This document shows positions 1-7,894 of a DNA stretch of 46,052 bases, in pieces (position 1 is the stretch's first letter; every line of letters starts with the position of its first letter). Made by a program: the position numbers and the translations under genes. The stretch spans positions 95,958-142,009 of the forward strand of contig CADECW010000001.1 in the NCBI GenBank assembly GCA_902825855.1. The letters run 5' to 3'. The notes under the pieces were generated by a model. The model was not told the origin of the DNA and searched no databases. It saw only the letters and a program-made list of their open reading frames with translations. Origin of the DNA: an uncultured Rhodospirillales bacterium. GTDB taxonomy: Bacteria; Pseudomonadota; Alphaproteobacteria; Reyranellales; Reyranellaceae.

Positions 1-446
1 GGATCGGCGGCGCCGTCGCGACGCGAGACCACGCCGCCCGGGCAGTGCTCGGACACCGCCGGCACCAGGCGCTTCAGCTCGCTGTGGTCGATCAGCTCCT
101 CGTGGGTAAAGCCTTTCAGTCGCAGGTCGTCGACGCGCGTGCGGAAGTCCGCCAGTTCCTGCTCGCTCTCGGCCACCAGCACGGTGCCGTGGCTCTGGAA
201 GCCGCAATCGTCGCCGACCAGTTCCTCGATGTTCTCCCAGATCGCCATCGAGGCGATCGACAGCGGAATCTCGGCAACGTGGCGAGCAAGCTGGCGCACG
301 CCCCCGGCGTTGACGCCTGAGGCGTGGCGGCCGGCATAGTCCTTCTCGATCAGGACCGGCTTCAGGCCGCGCAACGCGAGATGCAGGGCCGTCGAGCAGC
401 CATGCAAGCCCCCGCCGATGACGACGACGTCGGCGGTGCGGGCCAT
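1..446 (-). CDS. FAD-dependent oxidoreductase, DAO family (partial, C-terminus outside window)
   Basis: The first 148 residues are visible; the gene runs off the left edge. The N-terminus carries the dinucleotide-binding motif VVIGGGLHGCSTALHL followed by a conserved acidic residue in LIEKDYAG, the FAD-binding signature of D-amino-acid oxidase/glycine oxidase/sarcosine oxidase beta-type flavoproteins. The ATG lies one base after the TGA of the upstream FAD/BFD flavoprotein, so it is the last visible gene of the operon. It is the second DAO-type subunit here (the other is at 2113-3237), so it may oxidise a second intermediate of the same substrate or be an alternative catalytic subunit. Substrate is unknown. 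Family call is firm; function is inference. Confidence 0.85.
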   Translation of the reverse strand, partial: MARTADVVVIGGGLHGCSTALHLALRGLKPVLIEKDYAGRHASGVNAGGVRQLARHVAEIPLSIASMAIWENIEELVGDDCGFQSHGTVLVAESEQELADFRTRVDDLRLKGFTHEELIDHSELKRLVPAVSEHCPGGVVSRRDGAAD

Positions 447-447
447 G

Positions 448-1842
448 TCAGCGCTCCACCGCCTTGCGCTCGGCCTCGCTGATCGGCAGCGAGGCGAGCT
501 CCGCGAGCGTGATCGGCTTCACTGGAGGGCGCAAACGATAGTAGCCGACGTCGGCCGGCGTGGTCTTGCGCTGCGCCGCGATCAGCTCGGTGACGGTGAG
601 GCCGCACAGGCGGCCCTGGCATGGACCCATGCCGCAGCGCAGGAAAGCCTTCATCTGATTCGGTCCCTCGCAGCCCATGTCCGCCGTCGAACGGACCTGC
701 GCCGCGGTCACTTCCTCGCAGCGGCAGACCAGCGTGTCGCCCTCGGGCTGGCGGAATGACACGGCCGGCCGGTTCAGCCAGTCGAGGAAGGCGCGGCCCA
801 TCTCCTCGCGCTGCAGGCGCTGGCGCACGCTCTGCGGATCGGGGACGACTGCATTTGGTCTTAGCGCGCGCACCGCCGCGATCGCGGCAAGCCGCCCGCG
901 CTCGGCCGCCGCCGTGCCGCCGGCAATGCCGGCACCATCGCCCGCCACGGCGATGCCAGGCACCGTGCTGCCGAAATCGCGGTCGAGCACGGGCTGGAAG
1001 CAGAGCTGACGCTCGTTCCACTCGTGTGCGGCGCCGACTGCGAGGGCGAGATTGACGTTGGGCACCACTCCCTGATGGAGGAGCAGGAGATCGGCCGGCA
1101 TCCGACCGCGGTCGGACACGACTTCGCGCAGCTTGTCGTCGCCCACCGCCTCGAGGCTCGCGACGCGACGGACCGGTACCCTGGCCTTCACTTCGCGCAG
1201 CAACGCCAGCCCCTTGGCGAAGTACGGCGACAGCATGAAATCGGGCAGATGCGCAGCGGCGCGCAACAGGTTGCGACGCGGTGTCGTGTCGAGGATGGCA
1301 TCGAGCTTGCCGCCGGCGCGCATGATCTGAGCCGCCAGCAGCCACATCAGCGGACCGGTGCCGGCCATGACGATGCGGCCCTCGGGCAGCAGACCCTGAG
1401 CCTTCAGCACCGTCTGCGCCGCGCCCGCGGTCATCACGCCGGGCAGGGTCCAGCCCGGGATCGGGAACGGCCGCTCCTGCGAGCCGGTGGCGATGATAAC
1501 GCGCCGGGCTTCGATCATGCGCGCCTTTCCGTCGATCGAGACGCCGACGATGCACTGCGGATCGAGGCTCCAGACCGTGGCGACGTTCACGATGGCGGCG
1601 CCGCTGGCCTTGGCCTCGTTGGCCAAAGCTTCGCCCGCCCAATACTCCTCGCCCAGGATCGCCCGGTTGGTGACGGGCGTCGAGGTGATGCCGCGATAGA
1701 TCTGGCCACCGACGCCGGGGTTCTCATCGAACAGGACGGTGGAGACGCCGGCGCGGGCGGCCAGCGATGCCGCGGCAAGGCCGGCTGGCCCGCCGCCGAT
1801 GACGACAAGCTCGTACGAGGAGGACAGGTCGGAAGCTTTCAT
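448..1842 (-). CDS. FAD/NAD(P)-binding flavoprotein with C-terminal BFD-like iron-sulfur domain (HcnB/OoxA-like subunit)
   Basis: 464 residues. A first nucleotide-binding motif (VVIGGGPAGLAAA) is at the N-terminus and a second (IVMAGTGPLMWLLAA) in the middle. The C-terminus has a BFD-like [2Fe-2S] domain with Cys373, Cys375, Cys408 and Cys413 (LVCRCEEV and CGMGPCQGRLC). This architecture is that of the large subunit of heterotrimeric dehydrogenases: hydrogen cyanide synthase HcnB, octopine/nopaline oxidase OoxA/NoxA and D-hydroxyproline dehydrogenase. Its partners are both present: the small ferredoxin-like subunit immediately upstream (ATGA overlap at 1839-1842) and DAO-type subunits on each side. 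It probably passes electrons from the DAO flavin to the respiratory chain. The start is fixed by the overlap. The substrate cannot be read from sequence. Confidence 0.9.
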   Translation of the reverse strand: MKASDLSSSYELVVIGGGPAGLAAASLAARAGVSTVLFDENPGVGGQIYRGITSTPVTNRAILGEEYWAGEALANEAKASGAAIVNVATVWSLDPQCIVGVSIDGKARMIEARRVIIATGSQERPFPIPGWTLPGVMTAGAAQTVLKAQGLLPEGRIVMAGTGPLMWLLAAQIMRAGGKLDAILDTTPRRNLLRAAAHLPDFMLSPYFAKGLALLREVKARVPVRRVASLEAVGDDKLREVVSDRGRMPADLLLLHQGVVPNVNLALAVGAAHEWNERQLCFQPVLDRDFGSTVPGIAVAGDGAGIAGGTAAAERGRLAAIAAVRALRPNAVVPDPQSVRQRLQREEMGRAFLDWLNRPAVSFRQPEGDTLVCRCEEVTAAQVRSTADMGCEGPNQMKAFLRCGMGPCQGRLCGLTVTELIAAQRKTTPADVGYYRLRPPVKPITLAELASLPISEAERKAVER

Positions 1843-2132
1843 CGCCCCGCCTCTCGCTTACCCTGTTGCGTTTCCACCTTCATCCCTTCGCGCACCGGCA
1901 CCAGGCAGGCCTGACGGCTGCCGACGCCGTCGATGGTGACCAGGCAGTCGAAGCAGACGCCCATCAGGCAGTACGGCAGGCGCGGCGCTCCGGTCACCGG
2001 CGTGGTGCGGCAACGATCGATGCCGGCGGCCAGCAGGGCCGCGGCGACGGTGTCGACGCTCCTTGCCCGCACCGGCTTGCCGTCGATCGTGAGCGCGACG
2101 GCCGCGCCGTCGTCAGCCAGCCTCTTGAACAT
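1839..2132 (-). CDS. Small [2Fe-2S] protein (HcnA/OoxX-like gamma subunit)
   Basis: 97 residues with the four-cysteine pattern Cys55-x4-Cys60-x2-Cys63-x12-Cys76, typical of the plant-ferredoxin-like small subunit in heterotrimeric opine, hydroxyproline and cyanide-forming dehydrogenases. The chosen ATG has a GGAGG four bases upstream and overlaps the end of the preceding DAO gene by 20 bases; an earlier in-frame start (2147) would lack a ribosome binding site. The last base of its stop is shared in an ATGA overlap with the large subunit. It should hold the cluster that links the DAO subunit's flavin and the FAD/BFD subunit. Confidence 0.9.
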   Translation of the reverse strand: MFKRLADDGAAVALTIDGKPVRARSVDTVAAALLAAGIDRCRTTPVTGAPRLPYCLMGVCFDCLVTIDGVGSRQACLVPVREGMKVETQQGKREAGR

Positions 2133-3237
2133 GGAACCTCCGCGCACTGAAGGGGGCGACCAGCGACTTGTCGAGGCTACCGCGCGCGATCATCGGCGCG
2201 ATGGTGAGCGCATGATTGGCCGCGAGCGTCACGCCCGAATGACAGCACACCGTGAAGGCGCCGGGATGGCTCTCCGATTCGTCGTAGATCGGAAAGCCGT
2301 CCTGAGTCATCACGCGGATGGCGCTCCAGGTGCGCACGACATTGACGTTGGCGAGCAACGGGAACTGACGCACGGCGCGCTCGGCCTCGGTGGCGCTGAC
2401 GCCGATGGTCAGCCCCGACGGATCGGTGCGCTCTTCCTTGGAATCGCCGATCATCACGGTTCCTTCGTCGGTCTGGCGCAGGGTGACGACGGGATGGCGC
2501 AGGAACGGCCGCAGCCGCTCGGTAACGACGATCTGCCCGCGCTCGGGCTTCATCGGACATTCCAACCCGACCATCGGCGCCAGATGCATGTTGGCATTGC
2601 CGGCCGCCAGCGCCACGCGGTTGGCGCGAATCTCGCGACCAGGCGTCGTGAGCCGGAACTCCCCGCCTTCCCGTGTGATGCTCTCGACCCGATGGCTCGG
2701 CAGGTAAGTCACGCCGCGCGCCCTGATGGCGGTGTGCAGCGTGCGCAACAGGCGCAGCGAATTCACATGACCGTCGAGCGGGCAGAAGCTGCCGCCGACC
2801 ACCTCGGGCCCGATGTCAGGCAGCAACTTCGCCACCTGCGCGTGGTCGAGAATTTCGGTTTTGTAGTCGGCGATGCCCGGCTGGTTGTGCAGGCGCTTCA
2901 GGATATTGCTGCGCGCCTCTAGCTCGCGCTCCGACAGCGCCAGGTGGAAGCCACCCGGCCGCTGAAAGCACACGTCGAGGCCGGTCTCCTCCTTCAGCGT
3001 CTCGGCGAAGCCCTGCCAGGCGTTGGACGAACGGATGGTCCAGCCCGCATAGGGTGCGAGGCCAAGTCCCTTGCTCTGCACCCAGACCAGGGCAAAGTTG
3101 CCGCGGCTCGCACGCACGGCGCGATCGCCCTCGTCGAGCACGACGACGCGGCAGCCCTCGCGCGCCAGGCCCCAGGCAGTGGCGACGCCGACCAGTCCGC
3201 CGCCGACGACGGCGACGTCGAACTCGCTACCGGCCAT
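2113..3237 (-). CDS. FAD-dependent amine/amino-acid dehydrogenase, DAO family (HcnC/OoxB-like subunit)
   Basis: 374 residues. N-terminal FAD motif VAVVGGGLVGVATAWGLA with the following acidic residue in VVVLDEGD; the C-terminal half carries the DAO substrate region, including RTWSAIRVMTQDGFPIYD and a final CHSGVTLAANHA segment near the flavin. It is similar in size and layout to the beta subunits of opine oxidases, D-hydroxyproline dehydrogenase and sarcosine oxidase. The start at 3237 (MAGSEFD) overlaps the upstream permease by 11 bases; the longer reading from 3315 would lie inside the permease. Together with the two iron-sulfur partners it should form a membrane-linked dehydrogenase for a compound imported by the upstream ABC system. 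Confidence 0.88.
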   Translation of the reverse strand: MAGSEFDVAVVGGGLVGVATAWGLAREGCRVVVLDEGDRAVRASRGNFALVWVQSKGLGLAPYAGWTIRSSNAWQGFAETLKEETGLDVCFQRPGGFHLALSERELEARSNILKRLHNQPGIADYKTEILDHAQVAKLLPDIGPEVVGGSFCPLDGHVNSLRLLRTLHTAIRARGVTYLPSHRVESITREGGEFRLTTPGREIRANRVALAAGNANMHLAPMVGLECPMKPERGQIVVTERLRPFLRHPVVTLRQTDEGTVMIGDSKEERTDPSGLTIGVSATEAERAVRQFPLLANVNVVRTWSAIRVMTQDGFPIYDESESHPGAFTVCCHSGVTLAANHALTIAPMIARGSLDKSLVAPFSARRFHVQEAG

Positions 3238-4033
3238 CGGCGCTCCTTCCCACCAGCAGGCGCTCCAGCCCGTAGGCGCGATCGAGCGCGACCAGCGCGG
3301 CCACGGTGATGGCAATGACGCAGGCCGACACCGAAGTGACCAGCGGATCGATGTTGTCCTGGATGTACAGAAACATGCGCACGGGCAGCGTCTCGGTGCC
3401 GGGGGCGGCGATGAACACCGTCATGGTCACTTCGTCGAACGAATTTATGAAGGCGAGAGCCCAGCCGCTGATCAGGCCGGGCAGCACCAACGGCAAGGTG
3501 ATGCGCCGAAGCACGGTGCCGTCGGAGGCGCCGAGCGAGACGGCCGCATGCTCGATCGAGCGGTCCAGGCCGACCGCCGAGGCGAGCGTCAGCCTGAGCG
3601 CGAATGGCAGCACGACCACGATATGCGCCAGCACCAGGCCGACGAAGGTGCCGCCGAGCCCGAGCTCGGTGAAGAAACGCAGGAAGGCGATGCCGAGCAC
3701 GACATGCGGGATCATCAGCGGCGACATGAAGAGTGCCGTCATGGCATCGCGGCCGCGGAATCGATGGCGGCCGATGGCGAGCGCCGCCGGCACCGAGAAG
3801 GCAACGGCGATGGCCGAGCTCAACGCGCCCAGCCACAGGCTGCGCCAGAAGGCGGAGATGAACTCGGGATAGCGGCCGATGGCATAAAACCAGCGCAGCG
3901 ACCAGCGGTCGGTGGGGAATGAGAGATAGCCCTCGGGCGTGAAGGCGACGAAACAGACGACCAGGATGGGCGCGAGCATGAAGATGACGAAGAGCGTGTG
4001 GTAGGCGAGTGCGATCGGTCCGTTGCGGCTCAT
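3227..4033 (-). CDS. ABC transporter permease, spermidine/putrescine (PotC-like) family
   Basis: 268 residues with about six membrane segments, beginning with the N-terminal helix YHTLFVIFMLAPILVVCFVAF. The cytoplasmic loop for ATPase contact is seen as EHAAVSLGASDGTVLRRITL. This is the PotC-type partner of the permease encoded just upstream. The ATG at 4033 overlaps the upstream stop in ATGA, which fixes the start; the much longer open frame upstream is antisense or shadow sequence over the first permease. The family transports polyamines, mannopine-type opines and similar cations. Confidence 0.92.
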   Translation of the reverse strand: MSRNGPIALAYHTLFVIFMLAPILVVCFVAFTPEGYLSFPTDRWSLRWFYAIGRYPEFISAFWRSLWLGALSSAIAVAFSVPAALAIGRHRFRGRDAMTALFMSPLMIPHVVLGIAFLRFFTELGLGGTFVGLVLAHIVVVLPFALRLTLASAVGLDRSIEHAAVSLGASDGTVLRRITLPLVLPGLISGWALAFINSFDEVTMTVFIAAPGTETLPVRMFLYIQDNIDPLVTSVSACVIAITVAALVALDRAYGLERLLVGRSADGR

Positions 4034-4881
4034 CCAAATACCTGTGCGTAACGACGCTCGACCAGGCGGCTGGCGCCGACCACGATCGCGACCAGGGCAA
4101 CCAGCAGCAGCACCGCCACCGCAGCACCCAGGGGCCAGTTCAGCGTGTTGAGGAATTCGTCGTAGGCCAGCGTCGCGGCGACCTTGAGCCGGCGGCCACC
4201 GATGATGGCGGGCGTTGCGAAAGCGCTGGCTGCCAGGGCGAAGACGATGATGGCGCCCGACAGGATGCCGGGCATGACCTGCGGCAGCACGATGCGGCGC
4301 AGCACGGTGAAGGGCCCCGCCCCCAGCGCCACCGCCGCGTTCTCGATCTGCGGGTCGAGGCGCTGCAGGGCCGCCCACACCGCCAGCACCATGTAGGGCA
4401 TGAGCACGTGCGTAAGCGCTACGATGACGCCGGTCTCGGTGAACATGAAGGGCAGCGGCGCGGAGATCAGGCCCATCGAGACCAATCCACTGTTTATGAC
4501 TCCCGAATTGCCGCCAAACAACAGCGCCCACCCCAGGGTGCGCGCCACCACCGAGATCAGCAGCGGTCCCAGGATCACCAGCAGGAAGAGGCCGCGCCAC
4601 GGGCTCTTCATGCGGTTCAGGATGTAGGCTTCGGGCGCACCCAGCACGGCGGCCAGCACGGTGACGAAGAAGGCGATGCGGAAAGTCCGCCAGCACATCT
4701 CGAGGAAATAGGAGTCGGTGAAAACTTCGTGCCAGTTCTTCAGCACGAACACCGCCTCGATGCCTTTGTACTGGCCCCAGTCGTGGAACGACAGCAGCAC
4801 CGTCATTACCAGCGGCACGATCACGATGGCCGCGAACAGCAGCAGCGCCGGCAGGCTGAGGAGGTAGGGAGTCGACCTCAT
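4030..4881 (-). CDS. ABC transporter permease, spermidine/putrescine (PotB-like) family
   Basis: 283 residues with six predicted membrane helices; the first is LLSLPALLLFAAIVIVPLVM. The EAA-type loop reads ENAAVALGAGPFTVLRRIVL. PotB-like permeases form a heterodimer with PotC-like ones, as encoded next. The start ATG at 4881 sits in an ATGA overlap with the stop of the ATPase; a start four codons earlier (4893) is possible but less consistent with the coupling seen at every junction of this operon. Confidence 0.92.
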   Translation of the reverse strand: MRSTPYLLSLPALLLFAAIVIVPLVMTVLLSFHDWGQYKGIEAVFVLKNWHEVFTDSYFLEMCWRTFRIAFFVTVLAAVLGAPEAYILNRMKSPWRGLFLLVILGPLLISVVARTLGWALLFGGNSGVINSGLVSMGLISAPLPFMFTETGVIVALTHVLMPYMVLAVWAALQRLDPQIENAAVALGAGPFTVLRRIVLPQVMPGILSGAIIVFALAASAFATPAIIGGRRLKVAATLAYDEFLNTLNWPLGAAVAVLLLVALVAIVVGASRLVERRYAQVFG

Positions 4882-5801
4882 GTCGCCGACCACGCCAGGT
4901 GCACGGCCTCGCCTTCCGCCGGCATCATCTCGCCGCTGTTCTGGCGGATCACCGTGACCAGGCCGTCGTCTGTCTCGATCTGGTAGAGCCAGTGGTTGCC
5001 CTGGAAGATGCGCGTGCGCACCTTGCCTTGAAGGCCCGACATCGCGAACGAGATCTTCTCCGGGCGCACGGTGGTGCCGTTCACGAGATTCGTGCGACCG
5101 AGAAAACTCGCCACGAAAGGCGTCGCCGGCCGTTCGTAGGCCTCGTGCGGCGGACCGATCTGCTCGGCACGGCCGTGATTCATCACCACCAGGCGGTCGG
5201 AGAGCGCCATCGCCTCGGCCTGGTCGTGCGTCACCAGGATGGTGGTCGTGCCGACGGTGCGCTGGATCTGGCGCAGCTCGATTTGCATCTCCTCGCGCAG
5301 CTTGGCGTCGAGATTGCTGAGCGGCTCGTCGAGCAGCAGGATCTGCGGGCGGATCACGAGCGCGCGGGCGAGCGCCACGCGCTGCTGCTGGCCACCCGAC
5401 ATCTGGCGCGGGTAGCGGCCGGAGAACGCTGCGAGACCGACCAGTTCCAGCGTCTCGCCGACGCGCCTGGTGCGTTCGGCCGCGGCCACGCCCTGCATCT
5501 CGAGGCCGAATGCCACGTTCTGCGCCACCGTCATGTGCGGGAACAGTGCGTAGCTCTGGAACACGATGCCGAGCCCGCGCCTGGCCGGCTTCACCGCCAG
5601 GAGATCGCGACCCTCCAGCCGGATCGCGCCTCCACTCGGCTCGACGAAGCCCGCGATCATCTGCAGGGTCGTCGTCTTGCCGCAGCCCGACGGCCCCAGC
5701 AGAGAGACGAACTCGCCCTTCTCGACCGCAAGCGTCAGGCCATCGACCGCGACATGCGTGCCGAAGCGCTTGCTCAGGCCTTCGAGGGACAGGAACGCCA
5801 A
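4878..5801 (-). CDS. ABC transporter ATP-binding protein, PotA-like
   Basis: About 307 residues. Walker A is LLGPSGCGKTTT, the signature is MSGGQQQR, Walker B is ILLLDEPLSNLD and the switch histidine is in VTHDQAEAM. A TOBE-type domain fills the last ~80 residues (RPEKISFAMSGLQGKVRTRI), as in PotA and other substrate-regulated importers. The likely start is TTG at 5801, preceded by GGTGGAG; it begins five bases after the stop of the binding protein. An ATG at 5867 would add 22 residues that only restate the binding protein's coding end in another frame. It energises the two permeases encoded downstream. Confidence 0.9.
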   Translation of the reverse strand: MAFLSLEGLSKRFGTHVAVDGLTLAVEKGEFVSLLGPSGCGKTTTLQMIAGFVEPSGGAIRLEGRDLLAVKPARRGLGIVFQSYALFPHMTVAQNVAFGLEMQGVAAAERTRRVGETLELVGLAAFSGRYPRQMSGGQQQRVALARALVIRPQILLLDEPLSNLDAKLREEMQIELRQIQRTVGTTTILVTHDQAEAMALSDRLVVMNHGRAEQIGPPHEAYERPATPFVASFLGRTNLVNGTTVRPEKISFAMSGLQGKVRTRIFQGNHWLYQIETDDGLVTVIRQNSGEMMPAEGEAVHLAWSAT

Positions 5802-5805
5802 ATGC

Positions 5806-6843
5806 CTAGCGCTCCACCTCTCGATTCCAGCGCTTGGTCCAGTCCTCGCGCTGGGCGTTGATGGCATCCCAATCGGGCGAGATGATCAGCTTGGCGCGCT
5901 CGCCGACCGGGGCCATGCGCAGTTCCGGCATGTTGACGTCGACCTTGGTGTTGACCGGGCCGTTGCCCATGTCCTTGGCCAGCACGGTCTGCACCGGTGC
6001 GGAGATCAGGGTCTTGATGAACTCGTGCGCCAGCGGATTCACGTTGGCCTTGGCCACCGGGCAGGCCGAGGCGAGCAGGATCGGCGCGCCCTCCTTGGGA
6101 TAGATGAAGTCGACCGGGAAGCCGGTATTGGCGAAGGCCTGGACACGACCGGTGCCCCACACCGCGATCTGCGCCTGGTTGGACTGGAAGAGCTCGGTCA
6201 TCTTGCCTGGCGAGGGCTCATAGACCAGCACGTTGGGATTGACGTCGGCCTTCATCACCTTGAAACCCGGCTCGATGTTCTTCTCGCCGCCGCCGTTCAT
6301 GCGGGCGAACATCATCAGCGTATATAGGCCGTAGGTGTTGTTGATCGGCGGGATCACCAGCAGCTTCTTGAATTTCGGATCCTTGAGGTCGTTCCACGAC
6401 GTTGGCGTGGCCCAGCCCTTGTCCTTGAAGGTCTTGGTGTTGATCATGAACCCGGTGCCGGTCTGGCCGACCGCGACCGCCTTGTCGTCCTTGAACAGCG
6501 CGGCGGGATAGAGCTGGCTCTTGTCCAGGCCGTCGATCTTGCCGCAGAACCCCAGCTGGATCGCCTGATACATCGGGCCGTCATCGACGATCGCCACGTC
6601 GATCACCTGGTTGGCCTTCTGGGCCTGCAGCTTGGCAAGCGTATCCGTCGAGTTGCCGGCGACGTACTCGACCTTCACGCCGTGCTTCTGCTCGAAGGCC
6701 GGAATCATCTCCTTGCGCAGCGTCTGCTCCCATGAGCCGCCATAAGACGCCACGGTGAGCGTCTTGGATTGCGCGAATGCCGCCCCGGCGGCAAGCAGTA
6801 CGGCCGCGCCAATCAGCGCGGCGCCATGGATCGAACGCTCCAT
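5806..6843 (-). CDS. Periplasmic substrate-binding protein, PotD/extracellular solute-binding family 1
   Basis: 345 residues. A Sec signal peptide (hydrophobic core ALIGAAVLLAAGAAFA, cleavage near AFA-Q) precedes TLTVASYGGSWEQ, the usual beginning of PotD/family 1 binding proteins, followed by KVEYVAGNSTDTLAKL. The start ATG at 6843 has AGGAGG six bases upstream; a start at 6882 would put an unneeded 13-residue extension before the signal peptide. As first gene of the operon it is under the divergent promoter region facing the LysR gene. It should bind the compound that the flavoproteins downstream oxidise. Homologues bind polyamines, opines and betaine-like compounds. Confidence 0.92.
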   Translation of the reverse strand: MERSIHGAALIGAAVLLAAGAAFAQSKTLTVASYGGSWEQTLRKEMIPAFEQKHGVKVEYVAGNSTDTLAKLQAQKANQVIDVAIVDDGPMYQAIQLGFCGKIDGLDKSQLYPAALFKDDKAVAVGQTGTGFMINTKTFKDKGWATPTSWNDLKDPKFKKLLVIPPINNTYGLYTLMMFARMNGGGEKNIEPGFKVMKADVNPNVLVYEPSPGKMTELFQSNQAQIAVWGTGRVQAFANTGFPVDFIYPKEGAPILLASACPVAKANVNPLAHEFIKTLISAPVQTVLAKDMGNGPVNTKVDVNMPELRMAPVGERAKLIISPDWDAINAQREDWTKRWNREVER

Positions 6844-6881
6844 AACCCCTCCTGTCGCGGCACCGTTCTGCCGCAATGCCA

Positions 6882-6910
6882 ATGTTTTCGCTCTGTCACG
6901 GTGGCGTCAA
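6882..6910 (-). promoter_or_regulatory. Candidate promoter of the transport/dehydrogenase operon
   Basis: On the minus strand a TTGACG (6910-6905) is followed after 17 bases by AAACAT (6887-6882). The -35 is a good match and the -10 is poor, as expected for an activator-dependent promoter. Transcription would start near 6875, giving a leader of about 30 bases with the AGGAGG ribosome binding site. Confidence 0.4.
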
Positions 6911-6932
6911 ATTCGAAATCGCCGCCGCCTTC

Positions 6933-6947
6933 ATAACAGGATGTTAT
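6933..6947. promoter_or_regulatory. LysR-type operator, perfect dyad with T-N11-A core
   Basis: ATAACA-GGA-TGTTAT is a perfect 6-base inverted repeat with a 3-base centre, containing T-N11-A, the recognition pattern of LysR-type regulators. Its centre is about 65 bases upstream of the start predicted for the divergent operon and eight bases before the regulator's ATG, which suits activation of the operon and self-repression of the regulator. Confidence 0.65.
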
Positions 6948-6955
6948 AGTGAGCC

Positions 6956-7894
6956 ATGCGTGGTCTCAATCCTCGCCAGATCGAGGCTTTCCGCGCCGTC
7001 ATCCTGACCGGCGGCGTCGGTGCGGCGGCGTCACTGATCAACGTCACCCAGCCCGCCGTCAGCCGCATGATGCGCGACCTGCAGAGCCATCTCGGCCTGA
7101 CGCTGTTCGAGCGCCGTGGCACAGGGCTGGTGCCGACCAGCGAGGCGCTGTCGCTCTATGCCGAGGTCGAGAGGGCGTTCGTGGGGCTGGAGCGCATCGA
7201 GCAGATGGCGACGGAGCTGCGCACCCGGCGCGCGGGCTTTCTGCGTATCGCGGCCCTGCCCGCGCTCGCCAACGGCTTCCTGCCGCGCTTCGTCGGTGAA
7301 TTCCTGAAGGAGCGGCCCAAACTCGACATCGTGCTGTCGGGCCTGGTGTCGCATGCCGTGCTGGCGTCGGTGGCGCAGGGGCAGAGCGACCTCGGCTTCG
7401 CCGAGGCCTCGATGGAACAAGCCAACGTCCACCGCGAGCCCATGCCGCATGCACCCTTCGTTGCCGTGCTGCCGGAGCGTCACAGGCTGGCGCGCAAGAA
7501 GCTCCTGCGGCCAGCCGACTTCGAGGGCGAGAACTTCATCTCGCTCGGCCCCTCGACCTTGTCCCGCTTTCGCATCGATCGCATATTCGCCGAGCGTGGC
7601 GTAACACGCATCCTGCGCATCGAGACGCCCTTGTCGGAGATCGCCTGCGCACTGGCCGGTTCGGGCGCCGGCGTGGTGCTGTGCGAGCCCTTCACCGCCA
7701 CCGAATATTCGACGCGCGGCATCGTCGTGCGCCGCTTCGAGCCGCAGATCGACTTCGAGTTCGCCGCGCTGCTGCCGGCGCAGCGCAACGTGCCGCCAGT
7801 GGCGCGCGAGTTCATCGACGGCTTCAGGGCCCATGTCACGCGGTTCTTGCGGAAGGGTCTATGGCGACAGCCCTCGCTTACCGCGGCGAAGTGA
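6956..7894 (+). CDS. LysR-family transcriptional regulator
   Basis: 312 residues. The winged helix-turn-helix occupies residues 4-62 (PRQIEAFRAVILTGG, then NVTQPAVSRMMRDLQ and LFERRGTGLVPT). The rest is the periplasmic-binding-protein-like effector domain. It is divergent from the amine/opine-type transport and dehydrogenase operon, with a T-N11-A dyad between them, and most likely senses the imported substrate or a breakdown product. Similar regulators include NocR/OccR of opine catabolism. The ATG at 6956 is close to the operator, so its leader is short. Its 3' end overlaps the convergent methyltransferase gene by 17 bases. Confidence 0.93.
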   Translation: MRGLNPRQIEAFRAVILTGGVGAAASLINVTQPAVSRMMRDLQSHLGLTLFERRGTGLVPTSEALSLYAEVERAFVGLERIEQMATELRTRRAGFLRIAALPALANGFLPRFVGEFLKERPKLDIVLSGLVSHAVLASVAQGQSDLGFAEASMEQANVHREPMPHAPFVAVLPERHRLARKKLLRPADFEGENFISLGPSTLSRFRIDRIFAERGVTRILRIETPLSEIACALAGSGAGVVLCEPFTATEYSTRGIVVRRFEPQIDFEFAALLPAQRNVPPVAREFIDGFRAHVTRFLRKGLWRQPSLTAAK

